Of a DNA stretch of 64,000 bases, positions 54,644 through 62,800 are shown piece after piece (the stretch's first letter is position 1; every line of letters starts with the position of its first letter). This stretch comes from Chelativorans sp. AA-79 (GTDB lineage: Bacteria; Pseudomonadota; Alphaproteobacteria; Rhizobiales; Rhizobiaceae), in contig NZ_CP120361.1 of assembly GCF_029457495.1 (NCBI RefSeq), positions 3,612,001-3,676,000 on the forward strand. The letters run 5' to 3'. The notes under the pieces were generated by a model. It did not search any database. It saw only the letters and a program-made list of their open reading frames with translations, and was not told where the DNA came from. Made by a program: the position numbers and the translations under genes.

Positions 54644-55369
54644 TCAGGCCTTCGGCAGGTCGGCGATATGCGCGCCTGCGCGGACGGCTTCGATACGGCG
54701 GCCTTCAAGTTCGAACATCTTCAGGCAGCCTTCGGCGACGGCGCGCGCATGCTCGTGCGGCACGATGCAGACGCCCGTGTCGTCGGCAACGATCAGGTCG
54801 CCCGGACTGACGCGCAGGCCGCAGATGCTGACGGGGCCATTGATTTCCGTGGTCTGTACGCGCCACTTGCCGGTGATAGGGCTAACCTCGGTTGCCCATT
54901 TCGGAAAGCCGATTTCCCGCGACAGATTGAGGTCGCGGATGCCGCCGTCAACGATGGCGCCGATGACGCCCTGGCGCTGCGCGATGGTCGAGGAAACACC
55001 ACCCATATTGGAGAGGCCCGCCACGCCCTGAATGACGATAACGTCACCGGGCTTGGCGAGGTTATGCGCCTCCATCTCGGCCATGCCGTTGAAGCCTGCC
55101 GCCGCGCGCTGGTGCGGGTTTCCGTCTCCGCGCAGCGGTTCGTGGCGGACCGTTACCGCCGGGCCAACGATTGGCTGGCCGTGAATGGTGGGCTGCAACT
55201 GTGACGCGGCGACCGCGCCGACGAGGCCCAGCTTGTCCATCACGTCCGACACCATCGAGGTATCGCAGCCGATGGTCCTGAAGGTGTCGGTGATGTCCTG
55301 CGACGGGCGCGGAATGTCGAGCGCAGCGATGCGCTCTGCAGCGATCTTGCCAGTCAGTCGCGTTGTCAT
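54644..55369 (-). CDS. RraA-like 4-hydroxy-4-methyl-2-oxoglutarate/CHA aldolase family
   Basis: 241 aa from ATG 55369; the open frame starts at 55456. RraA-fold hallmarks: DTSMVSDVMDKLG, PAVTVRHEP, GDVIVIQG, and the active-site GAIVDGGIRDLNLSREIGFP with the substrate arginine, followed by DLIVADDTGVCIVP. The fold includes pyruvate-releasing aldolases of protocatechuate 4,5-cleavage and gallate pathways and the RNase E inhibitor RraA. Sitting between tctC and tctB argues for the aldolase/decarboxylase role on an imported carboxylate. Confidence 0.86.
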   Translation of the reverse strand: MTTRLTGKIAAERIAALDIPRPSQDITDTFRTIGCDTSMVSDVMDKLGLVGAVAASQLQPTIHGQPIVGPAVTVRHEPLRGDGNPHQRAAAGFNGMAEMEAHNLAKPGDVIVIQGVAGLSNMGGVSSTIAQRQGVIGAIVDGGIRDLNLSREIGFPKWATEVSPITGKWRVQTTEINGPVSICGLRVSPGDLIVADDTGVCIVPHEHARAVAEGCLKMFELEGRRIEAVRAGAHIADLPKA

Positions 55370-55422
55370 GGTTATATCCGTAGAGCAAACCGGGCGGCTG
55401 AGGCCGCCCGAATTGACGTTCG

Positions 55423-56385
55423 CTAGAAGAGGCCTCTTTCCTTGACCTTTGTCCAACGATCGATCTCGTTGATGATGAAGTCCTTAGTCTTGGCCGGGTC
55501 GAGCGCCAGCAGTACGGAGCCCTCGCCCTCAATCTCCTTGCGCATCTCGTCGGTTGTCAGGAACGCTATTGCTGCATCCGAAACCGTCTTGACGATCTCG
55601 GCGTCGGTGCCGGCCGGAGCCGCGATGCCGAACCAGGTACCCATCTCGAACGGGAAGCCGGCTTCTGCGAAGGTAGGGACTTCAGGCGCGAGCGGGCTGC
55701 GGTCGGACGAGGCTATCGCCAGGGCACGCAGGGCGCCGCTCTCGACATGCGGCTGCACCAGCATGATGGTCGGCATCAGCATGTCAACTTCGCCGCTGAC
55801 AACCGCGGTCACGGCCGGGCCGCCGCCGTTGTAAGGGATTGCGTTCATCTCAAGGCCGGCTTCCGCACCGAACAAAACGGACGACAGGTGCGGCTGCGAG
55901 CGGTCGCCGAAGGTGCCGTAGTTGACCGATCCCGGTTCCCTCTTGGCGAGGTCGATGAACTCCTTGAGGTTCTCGGCGTTGACGCTCGGATGGACTACGA
56001 GCGCCGTTGGCGAGATCGAGACCATGGTGACCGGCTCGAAGTCGACGGCCGGATCGTACGGCTTCTCCTCGCTGAGGACGGCGTTGGTCACGTAGGACGA
56101 GGACATCATCAGCAAAGTGTAGCCGTCCGGCTTCTGCTGAGAGGCGTACTGGATGCCGATCAGGCTGCCTGCGCCCGGCTTGTTCTCGACAACCACCGGC
56201 TGGCCGAGGCTCTTGGAGATACCGTCGGCGACCTTGCGCGCCAGGATGTCCGTGCCGCCGCCGGCGGCGAACGGAACGACGAGGGTGATCGGCCGATCCG
56301 GATAATCTTGCGCAACCGCCGCTGACGCAGCAAACCCGAGCGCTACCAGACCGAGTGTTGCGCTGGCTAAATAGTTCTTGAACAT
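55423..56385 (-). CDS. tctC: Tripartite tricarboxylate transporter substrate-binding protein (Bug/TctC)
   Basis: 320-aa periplasmic receptor with a signal peptide ending SAAVAQ. Bug-family marks: YPDRPITLVVPFAAGGGTDI, VVVENKPGAGSLIG and DGYTLLMMSSS, which form the carboxylate clamp. First gene of the minus-strand operon tctC-rraA-tctB-tctA. Ligands of such proteins range from citrate to aromatic and nicotinic acids; the RraA neighbour suggests a dicarboxylic or aromatic-derived acid. Confidence 0.92.
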   Translation of the reverse strand: MFKNYLASATLGLVALGFAASAAVAQDYPDRPITLVVPFAAGGGTDILARKVADGISKSLGQPVVVENKPGAGSLIGIQYASQQKPDGYTLLMMSSSYVTNAVLSEEKPYDPAVDFEPVTMVSISPTALVVHPSVNAENLKEFIDLAKREPGSVNYGTFGDRSQPHLSSVLFGAEAGLEMNAIPYNGGGPAVTAVVSGEVDMLMPTIMLVQPHVESGALRALAIASSDRSPLAPEVPTFAEAGFPFEMGTWFGIAAPAGTDAEIVKTVSDAAIAFLTTDEMRKEIEGEGSVLLALDPAKTKDFIINEIDRWTKVKERGLF

Positions 56386-56825
56386 ATGACTTACTCCCGC
56401 TATGCCGCCCTAACTCGTGTCTACGAGCCTCCTCTAGGTGACCCTTCCCCTCTAGGCGGCAAGACAGCAGGCCGCCAGCCCGATCCGAAGCTGTTCCGCA
56501 TGTTGGAATAAGCCCAGAAATACAACACCTCTTGGATGACGAGTTTACGCTATATGGAAAAGGCAGCGACGTCCTACCTGATGGCGCCCTCGCTCGAGCG
56601 GTCGACTCGAGGGCTGGAACACGTGCTAATGCAAGTCCGGGAACATCATTAGACTGCGTCGGGTGTGTTGGCGTCGAGGCCGCATCAGCATGTCGAAGCC
56701 TCGCGCGCGTAATCCGCCATCGCGCGAACAAGGCACGTCAGAATATTGCGCACCGCGTTCCCATCGCAATAGTGTGTCTGCTTTGAGAATAAATATTCGC
56801 GGTTGGCAATAACCGACACGCGGGC
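56386..56825. other. Gene-free gap upstream of tctC
   Basis: 440 bp without a supportable gene; it should contain the tct operon promoter on the minus strand. Short open frames on both strands lack any recognisable domain. Confidence 0.3.
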
Positions 56826-56828
56826 GCA

Positions 56829-57023
56829 CAGCGGGGTTACGCGTCGCCGAGGTGTCGACGCTGAAGGTCGCCGACGTCGACAGCGAGCGCATGCTGCTCA
56901 GGGTCGAGCGCGGCAAGGGCGGGCGCTATCGCAACGCCATGCTGTCGCCGGACCTGCTGACGCTTCTGCGTGAGTGGTGGAAGGTCGGACGTCAGCAAGG
57001 CGTGATGCACCGCGACGGCTGGT
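56829..57023 (+). pseudogene. Tyrosine recombinase/integrase fragment
   Basis: About 65 residues in one frame: TAGLRVAEVSTLKVADVDSE, RVERGKGGRYRNAMLSPDLL and REWWKVGRQQGVMHRDGW. This is the central part of the catalytic domain of an integrase, including the first active-site arginine (GLRVAEV) and the region up to the HxxR box, which is missing. Homologues often accompany IS91-like or class-1 type elements. It marks former mobile DNA at the border between the tct cluster and the next genes. Confidence 0.75.
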
Positions 57024-57632
57024 GCCGCATTGTCGAGGCGGGTGAATTGCACAACCACCGGAGAAGGTCCCCTCGACACGTCCTGTCGAGCGTCATCACC
57101 TCCGATCTGTCGACCGTCTTGCAGCACACGCGGCTCGAAAGCCGCCGGGCAGCGTACGCACCGTTGTCGGCCATCGCCTATTCGGAAGCCTGAGCGGGCC
57201 CGCTCATCGCTTCGAGGAACATTGGGAGTGGCAACCGGTTCAGTATCGCAACGGAAGGAGGAGCTGGTGTCAGGAGAAGTGCAAGGAAACGCAAATCTCG
57301 GGATCCTGAGCGCATGGAATCTCGCCGCCCGTTTCCGGCTTCTGCCGGCGGCGCTCGGCCTGGCCGCTGCAGGCGAAATGTCATCATGGCCCCACTTCCG
57401 ATTCCCATGCATGAGGGAAGCTTATTTGCGATCTGGACGAGCAGTGGTCGGCGTTCCGCTTGGGCCGCCACCTGAAATAGTTGAGGTCACACGCGCCAAC
57501 AAGAAAAACTCTTGCGGGCAAGCCTGATCATGCAGAGGCAACGGCGACCGGCCACGATACGTGTGAAGCGCGATCGAGGTGCGGCAGCGGAGGTTCGGGG
57601 GAACGCGGTACTGCTGCGGCAGTTTGACAGGG
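57024..57632. other. Gene-poor stretch after the integrase fragment
   Basis: About 600 bp with open frames on both strands but no start-to-stop unit that resembles a known protein. Probably decayed accessory DNA plus the promoter of the ZIP transporter gene. Confidence 0.3.
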
Positions 57633-58361
57633 ATGGCTGAGTATCTGAACGTCCTCCTTCTGGCGCTACTCCCTGCAGGGGGAATGGTCGTCGGCACCGT
57701 GCTGGCTGAGCTGACCGGCACGTCGCGACGGACGTTGAGCCGAGCTTTGCACGTTGCCTCGGGCGTCGTCCTCGCAGTCGTCGCAGTCGAGCTCTTACCG
57801 GAGAGCCTCGGCGGAGCGGCGCCGCCGTGGGCAGTTGTTTTGGGCCTGTGTCTCGGAGGAGCATTCTACATCCTGCTCGAATGGCTTATCGAACGGTCGG
57901 CCGGCGGGGAGGAAAGCGCCGGCGCCTGGATGATCTATACCGCAGTCGCCGTGGACCTTTTCAGTGACGGGCTGATGATCGGTGTTGGTTCGGTCCTGTC
58001 CTTGCAGCTCGCGCTGTTGCTCGGACTCGGGCAAAGCATGGCCGACCTGCCGGAAGGATTTGCCACTGCGGCAAATTTCAAGAACAAGGGACAACCGCGC
58101 GGGCGCCGCCTGCTCGTCGCAGCATCCCTGATACTTCCCTCCCTGGCCGGTGCAAGCCTTGGCTACTGGCTGCTGCGGGACCGGAGCGAGGCGCTGCAGC
58201 TGACCGCCCTCGCCTTCACCGCCGGTATCCTGCTGATCGCCGCGGTCGAAGAAATGCTGAAGCAGGCGCATGAGGTGGCCGAGGACACCAGGCTCTCGGC
58301 TGCGTTCCTCATCGGCGGCTTCAGCCTGTTCACCATTTTCGCCTCCTATTTCGACTCATGA
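57633..58361 (+). CDS. ZIP-family metal transporter
   Basis: 242-aa inner-membrane divalent-metal importer with eight predicted helices. The metal-binding helices are recognisable: LHVASGVVLAVVAVELLPE (helix 2), AVAVDLFSDGLMIGVGSV (helix 4) and SMADLPEGFATAANF (helix 5), where DLPEG replaces the commoner HNxPEG. A further VEEMLKQAHE helix matches the GufA-like subgroup. ATG 57633. The stop overlaps the next start (ATGA), so the metal transporter and the carrier are co-translated. Confidence 0.85.
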   Translation: MAEYLNVLLLALLPAGGMVVGTVLAELTGTSRRTLSRALHVASGVVLAVVAVELLPESLGGAAPPWAVVLGLCLGGAFYILLEWLIERSAGGEESAGAWMIYTAVAVDLFSDGLMIGVGSVLSLQLALLLGLGQSMADLPEGFATAANFKNKGQPRGRRLLVAASLILPSLAGASLGYWLLRDRSEALQLTALAFTAGILLIAAVEEMLKQAHEVAEDTRLSAAFLIGGFSLFTIFASYFDS

Positions 58362-59587
58362 CCACAGTTCCCATCCCCTTCTATGCCGCCGTCGCGGTTG
58401 CCGGAGCCATCTTCCTGCTCGTTCAAGCTCTTACGCGACACCTGCAGTTTCTCAGGGAAGTCTTGCCGATACCGCTCGCCGCCGGTCTCATCGGCGCCTT
58501 CCTCATCCTCTGCGGGCGCGGGTTTGGCTGGAACATCGAGGTGCCGCATCAAGGTACTGAGGTCGATTTCCTCATCGCTCTCCTCACGACCAACATGGGA
58601 CTACACCTGACACGCCGCGTGCTTGCGGCGGGTCTGCCCGCGTTCGGGGTCTTTCTTAGCGGTGGAATTGCGCTGTTCGGGTTGCAGCTCGCCGCTGCCT
58701 ATCTGGTCGCGCAGGCGGGACCCAGCCCGCTGGAGACGGCGATTTTGACAGGCCCGCTTTCCTTCCTCGGCGCGCCTTACAACCTCAATCCGCCTGCGCA
58801 GGTGCCACCTATCGCCGATCTGCTCCAGCCCGCTTTTGCCGATCCCGAGGCGAGTGCACGCGGGATGATGATGCTGGGTGTTCTTCTCGGGCCGCTTGTC
58901 GCGTCTTACCTTGCACGGCGGTTCTTTTCCCGAGCAGGCTTCGGATCGCCGAAGCCTCCGGCGCAGGACCAGGAAACACCCAGGGTCTCCATCAGCAGCT
59001 TCGCCAAGCGGGAGACGACAATCGTCGTCCTCATCCTCATCATCGTGAGTGCAGCCTTCGGCATCCAGGCCGCACTCCTGGCCCTCGTACCCGGTCTCAC
59101 AGACGATCACGTGCCGGTCATAGTCATTGCCTATCTGTTGGGAGGCGCCACACGGATGGCCTGGATTCCCGTCGCGGGGCCCAGGGCGTTCCCCGAGACG
59201 GCCCTGACCGCGCTGCTTCTGGGCCCGACGATGAGTATCGTGCTGACTTACGCCATTATGAGCGTGCCGCTGCACATGCTGGCGAACGTCTCGCCGCCGA
59301 TGCTGCTTGCGGGCGTTTTGGTGATCTCCTGCAGCGCCGCCGTCGGTGCCCTGCTCTTTCCGGTGTTCGCCCGTATCCTCGACCCCTATTACGCCGCCGT
59401 AGTCGCCACGGCGTTTGTTGCGGTGACGACGGCCTGGGGGCCCGCCGCGATGTCCTTCCTCAGGCGGTCCACGGACGAGGCTGGGGAGGTCGAGCCGATG
59501 CCGGCCATCCTGCCGCTCAGCGCGTTCTACATCTTTCCATGGACGGCCATTCTGCTGACAGAGCTTGTATTCGTGATCTTTCGATAA
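58358..59587 (+). CDS. Membrane carrier resembling sodium/glutamate symporters
   Basis: 409-aa polytopic protein with about ten hydrophobic segments in two halves separated by a hydrophilic loop (residues about 190-215). The general layout and the GLxLT, GAPYNLNP and NVSPPMLLAG loops recall GltS-type or related secondary carriers, but I cannot name a substrate. It is translationally coupled to the ZIP transporter, an uncommon pairing. It ends directly before the adaptor-protein remnant. Confidence 0.6.
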   Translation: MTTVPIPFYAAVAVAGAIFLLVQALTRHLQFLREVLPIPLAAGLIGAFLILCGRGFGWNIEVPHQGTEVDFLIALLTTNMGLHLTRRVLAAGLPAFGVFLSGGIALFGLQLAAAYLVAQAGPSPLETAILTGPLSFLGAPYNLNPPAQVPPIADLLQPAFADPEASARGMMMLGVLLGPLVASYLARRFFSRAGFGSPKPPAQDQETPRVSISSFAKRETTIVVLILIIVSAAFGIQAALLALVPGLTDDHVPVIVIAYLLGGATRMAWIPVAGPRAFPETALTALLLGPTMSIVLTYAIMSVPLHMLANVSPPMLLAGVLVISCSAAVGALLFPVFARILDPYYAAVVATAFVAVTTAWGPAAMSFLRRSTDEAGEVEPMPAILPLSAFYIFPWTAILLTELVFVIFR

Positions 59588-59730
59588 CGAGCATCCCCGA
59601 AACAGGGGGATACGCGATCGAGGAACTCGCCGCCGCTCTCGGAGATCGTGTCGAGGCGGGCGAGGTGCTTGCACGTCTCGACGACGCCGCTCTGCGGTCG
59701 CAAGTCGCGCAGGCCGAGGCCGAATCCGCG
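59584..59730 (+). pseudogene. Efflux periplasmic adaptor (HlyD/MFP) fragment
   Basis: About 48 residues: ETGGYAIEELAAALGDRVEA, GEVLARLDDAALRSQVAQAE. This is the lipoyl half-motif and first hairpin helix of a membrane-fusion protein; both ends are missing. It lies in direct contact with an RND pump remnant, so an adaptor-pump operon was deleted internally. Confidence 0.65.
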
Positions 59731-60512
59731 TGGGCAAGCCCGCCTACGAGGCGTCCGAGGAGGCGGCATCCGAGATAGGCCTGACTGTGATTGCGATCAG
59801 CTTCAGCATCGTTGCCGTGTTCGCTCCCGTCAGCTTCATGTCCGGCATTGCTGGGCAGTTCTTCAAGCAGTTCGGGATCACGGTCGCAGTGGCGGTCCTC
59901 TTTTCGCTGCTAACCGCACGCCTGATCACGCCGATGTTCGCGGCCTATTTCCTCAATAGCCGCGGCAGCGGGCGCCAGGAGCGTGATGGCTGGATCACGC
60001 GGAGCTATATGCGAATCCTGGCATGGACGCTCCGGCATCGCGCGATCACCCTGATCGCGGGCCTCGTCGTCTTCGCGGCGTCGATCGATTCAGCGACGTC
60101 GCTTCCAACAGAGTTCGTGCCGCCGACTTCTGATGCTGATGGGGATCGTGACAACGAAGCCATCATGCCGGTAGAGTTCGCGCTACAGGCGGCTGCGCAT
60201 GGTTCCGACCGTGTTTCGGCGATGATGGATGCCGGCCACAAGCGGGCCCGCCCCATCGTCATGACAACAGTGGCGATGGTGGCGGGAATGGTGCCTTCGG
60301 CGCTCGCGCAGGGCGCCGGCGGAGAGTTCCGCGCCCCTATGGCGATCGCGGTGATTGGGGGCCTGTTGCTATCCACGCTTTTATCACTGCTCTTCGTGCC
60401 ATCGCTGTTCAGTGTCTTGGAGCGCTTGAAGGACGGGCTGAGATGGCTGCTCGTGAGGCTGCTGGGTTTCGAGCGCACCTCCGCAACGCAATCGGAGCCG
60501 TCGGGAGAATGA
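59730..60512 (+). pseudogene. RND efflux pump remnant with internal deletion
   Basis: 260-aa open frame made of two pieces of an AcrB/HAE-type pump. The first (EASEEAASEIGLTVIAISFS to ITPMFAAYF) covers transmembrane helices 4-6. After LPTEFVPPTSDADGD the sequence jumps to EAIMPVEFALQAAAHG and RPIVMTTVAMVAGMVPSALA, helices 10-12, ending normally with FVPSLFSVLERL. The N-terminal quarter, both porter domains and helices 1-3 and 7-9 are gone, so it cannot transport. The GTG start is only nominal. Confidence 0.8.
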
Positions 60513-60690
60513 ATGGCACAGCAGATCCTCAGACGTCCTATTAGAGGTAAGGTGACAGGCATGGAGCTGCAAAACTCGCCGGCAGTGCAAGACTGTGACT
60601 TCGCCATCTCAGCACTGGTCAAGGGCGGCGATGGGAACGGATCGGACCGCCGATAGTTGGTCCGCGGCAAACCACCAAGATCGACACAGT

Positions 60691-60930
60691 ATGCGAAATC
60701 CGCTCGTGGTATTTTTCCTGCTCGCATTCGGCCTCTCCTGGGTGCAGGCGTGATTGCCTTGATGCTGCAACTACGCAGGGATCATATCCGCTCCCCTGGA
60801 TACTGAATCCGCTGCAGGGCACGCTGCTTTTCATAGCCCTCTGGGATCGAGCCTGGCAGGGATTGCAATGACGGCTCGCGAGGCTGGACTGGCCGGCGTC
60901 AAGGAATTGATCGCTGCAAGCGGCGGCGAT
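60691..60930 (+). pseudogene. Possible CPBP-type membrane protease fragment
   Basis: ATG 60691 reads RNPLVVFFLLAFGLSWVQA and stops. Further on, in another frame, LGSSLAGIAMTAREAGLAGV continues in the manner of CPBP (CAAX-protease-like) family N-termini. No catalytic EExxxR box is present. Weakly supported. The rest of 60513-61247 shows no coherent gene. Confidence 0.35.
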
Positions 60931-61247
60931 GGGGGAGCAAAGCGGCCGCCCCAGAAGCGATCTTGGCCTGATCTGAATCATCGAGTCGAGGCACAGCGTA
61001 GTCCAGCGTGCTGTAGAGTGGTTGCGGGAGGGCGCGCCCTTCATAACTTGGCGCCGGACGGCCGGCCCATGGGGCCGGCCGATGTTGGCGAAGTTGCTAA
61101 TCAAGTAAAGGTGGTTGCGGGGTCCGGCTATCAGCAGGAACACGCGGCGCTTGTCGCGATCGGGTTCGGCGCCTCGCACCCATCGGCCCCCCTCGGCGGC
61201 GGATGAACGGGGCGACGCCTGTCCGCAACGCCGGCGAGGCGGATGCG

Positions 61248-62390
61248 TCAGACCTTTATTCCGAACAGCTTTTCTGCATTTCGGAACGCAATTTTTTCCT
61301 TGGCCTCGCGTGGCAGATCGACTGCCCGAAACCAGTCTGTTCCTTGCTTCATGTCTGCAAACGGGTAATCGGTTGCAAACATCACTCGATCCACACTGAT
61401 GTACCTCAACAAAAGATGAAGCAGCTCATCCTGGAAGAACGCGCTGGTTGTGTACCAGAAATTGTCACTGAAGTACTGCTCGAGAGTTTTATTCAGCGCA
61501 TCTTCGGTCGACTCGCTCATATCTCCCACGATACGCTCGTAGTAGAACGGAAGGCCCTCTCCCATATGGCCGATAATCATCTGCAGTTTAGGGAATCTGT
61601 CGAACACCCCAGTCATGATCAGTCGAAGACATTGAGTAAGCACCTCCTGGTGCCATCCATATCCTGAACCGCTGAAAATGTAGTTTTGGAACTCCTGGTC
61701 ATACCCCGGACGCGTAGTGCGGTAGTAAATATCGAAGACTTCATCGGGTGGGAAACCTGGATGCAGGTATATCGGCACATCAAGTGCCTCGGCACGCGCC
61801 AGAATGGGCTCAAAATCGGGGTGGTCGAGGAATTTGTTGCCAATGAAACCATTGGTCATGGCCCCCACAAAACCATCTTCCCGAACGGCGCGTTCCAGTT
61901 CGTCCGCTGATGCCTCCGGGTCCTGCAGCGGCAAGGTTGCATAGGCCTGGAATCGCCCCGGATAGGTGGCCATCGGGCCATCGGCGATCATCTTGTTGAG
62001 CCGATACGCAAAATCGATGCCTTCCTGACCGGGGACATTCTGCACGCCCGGCGTATGTGCGGAGAGGATTTGAACATTGATCCCCGCCACGTCCATTGCA
62101 CCGATGCGGCCAGGGCCGAGTTCGGCAAGACCGGTTTCCTCGAGGTACTCTACATGTTCATCGTTAATCGCGTTCAGCGCTATCAGTTCGTCGGTGGTAT
62201 AGGTCTCTTCCGTGGCGATGAATGGCAGGTCCTGGTCTCGCAACGCGATGACCGAAGGCTCTGCCGCGGCGGCGCGGGAGACAATGGCGGGCGCGGACAA
62301 TCCGGCACCAACACCAAGCACGGCCGCGCCACCCAGAAAACTGCGGCGTCCCATTGCAAGGCTCTTTTGGGGTTTTTCGATCTGTTTCAC
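61248..62390 (-). CDS. Tat-exported amidohydrolase-family protein (ACMSD/resorcylate-decarboxylase-like)
   Basis: 380-aa protein with a twin-arginine signal (RRSFLGGAAVLGVGAGLSAP) and a TIM-barrel metallohydrolase domain. Metal/active-site blocks: ATEETY near the start of the barrel in place of HxH, as in gamma-resorcylate decarboxylase; then YLHPGFPP, IGHMGEGLPFYYERI and FATDYPF. Family members are non-oxidative decarboxylases of hydroxybenzoates or semialdehydes; most are cytosolic, so the export signal is unusual. Nothing adjacent identifies a substrate. By eye the region is lower in GC than the left part. Confidence 0.85.
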   Translation of the reverse strand: MKQIEKPQKSLAMGRRSFLGGAAVLGVGAGLSAPAIVSRAAAAEPSVIALRDQDLPFIATEETYTTDELIALNAINDEHVEYLEETGLAELGPGRIGAMDVAGINVQILSAHTPGVQNVPGQEGIDFAYRLNKMIADGPMATYPGRFQAYATLPLQDPEASADELERAVREDGFVGAMTNGFIGNKFLDHPDFEPILARAEALDVPIYLHPGFPPDEVFDIYYRTTRPGYDQEFQNYIFSGSGYGWHQEVLTQCLRLIMTGVFDRFPKLQMIIGHMGEGLPFYYERIVGDMSESTEDALNKTLEQYFSDNFWYTTSAFFQDELLHLLLRYISVDRVMFATDYPFADMKQGTDWFRAVDLPREAKEKIAFRNAEKLFGIKV

Positions 62391-62800
62391 GTCAGTTTCT
62401 GCTCCGATGTTTGCGTTGCGCAGTCTGGGTGCAGCTTTCGCTTGATAAAGACTTCATCTCAACCGCTAGAAGCCGAGATATAGCCTGCCGCATCCTGGAG
62501 GCGTGGCGACACATCAATGGGCCTGCCTAGCTGCACTTTTTCCGATTTTGTCGTTGGGTTGGGTTTTCTCTTGTTGAGAGTTGTTTCGTCGCATGCGGGC
62601 GGAGCGACCCGGATGCAGTATTGCCCCCACGGTACATCGACCGACGGCGTCGATGATCGCGGGCGACAAACACAACAGTGCTCACCACGACCTCGCACTG
62701 CCCATCAGCCTATCTCTACCGTAAGCTGGAATCTGGTTTTGGGTTGCTCGTTTCCTTCACTTGCGCCTCATTGACGCAATACTATCACCGCTTTGCTGGA
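62391..62800. other. Gene-free gap
   Basis: 410 bp between the amidohydrolase start and the kinase stop. No gene supported; it should hold the amidohydrolase promoter. Confidence 0.3.

Noticed and set aside
60868..61206. Plus-strand open frame of about 110 codons
   Set aside because: Only its first 20 residues resemble a protein family; the rest reads as noise, so only a possible fragment is listed.
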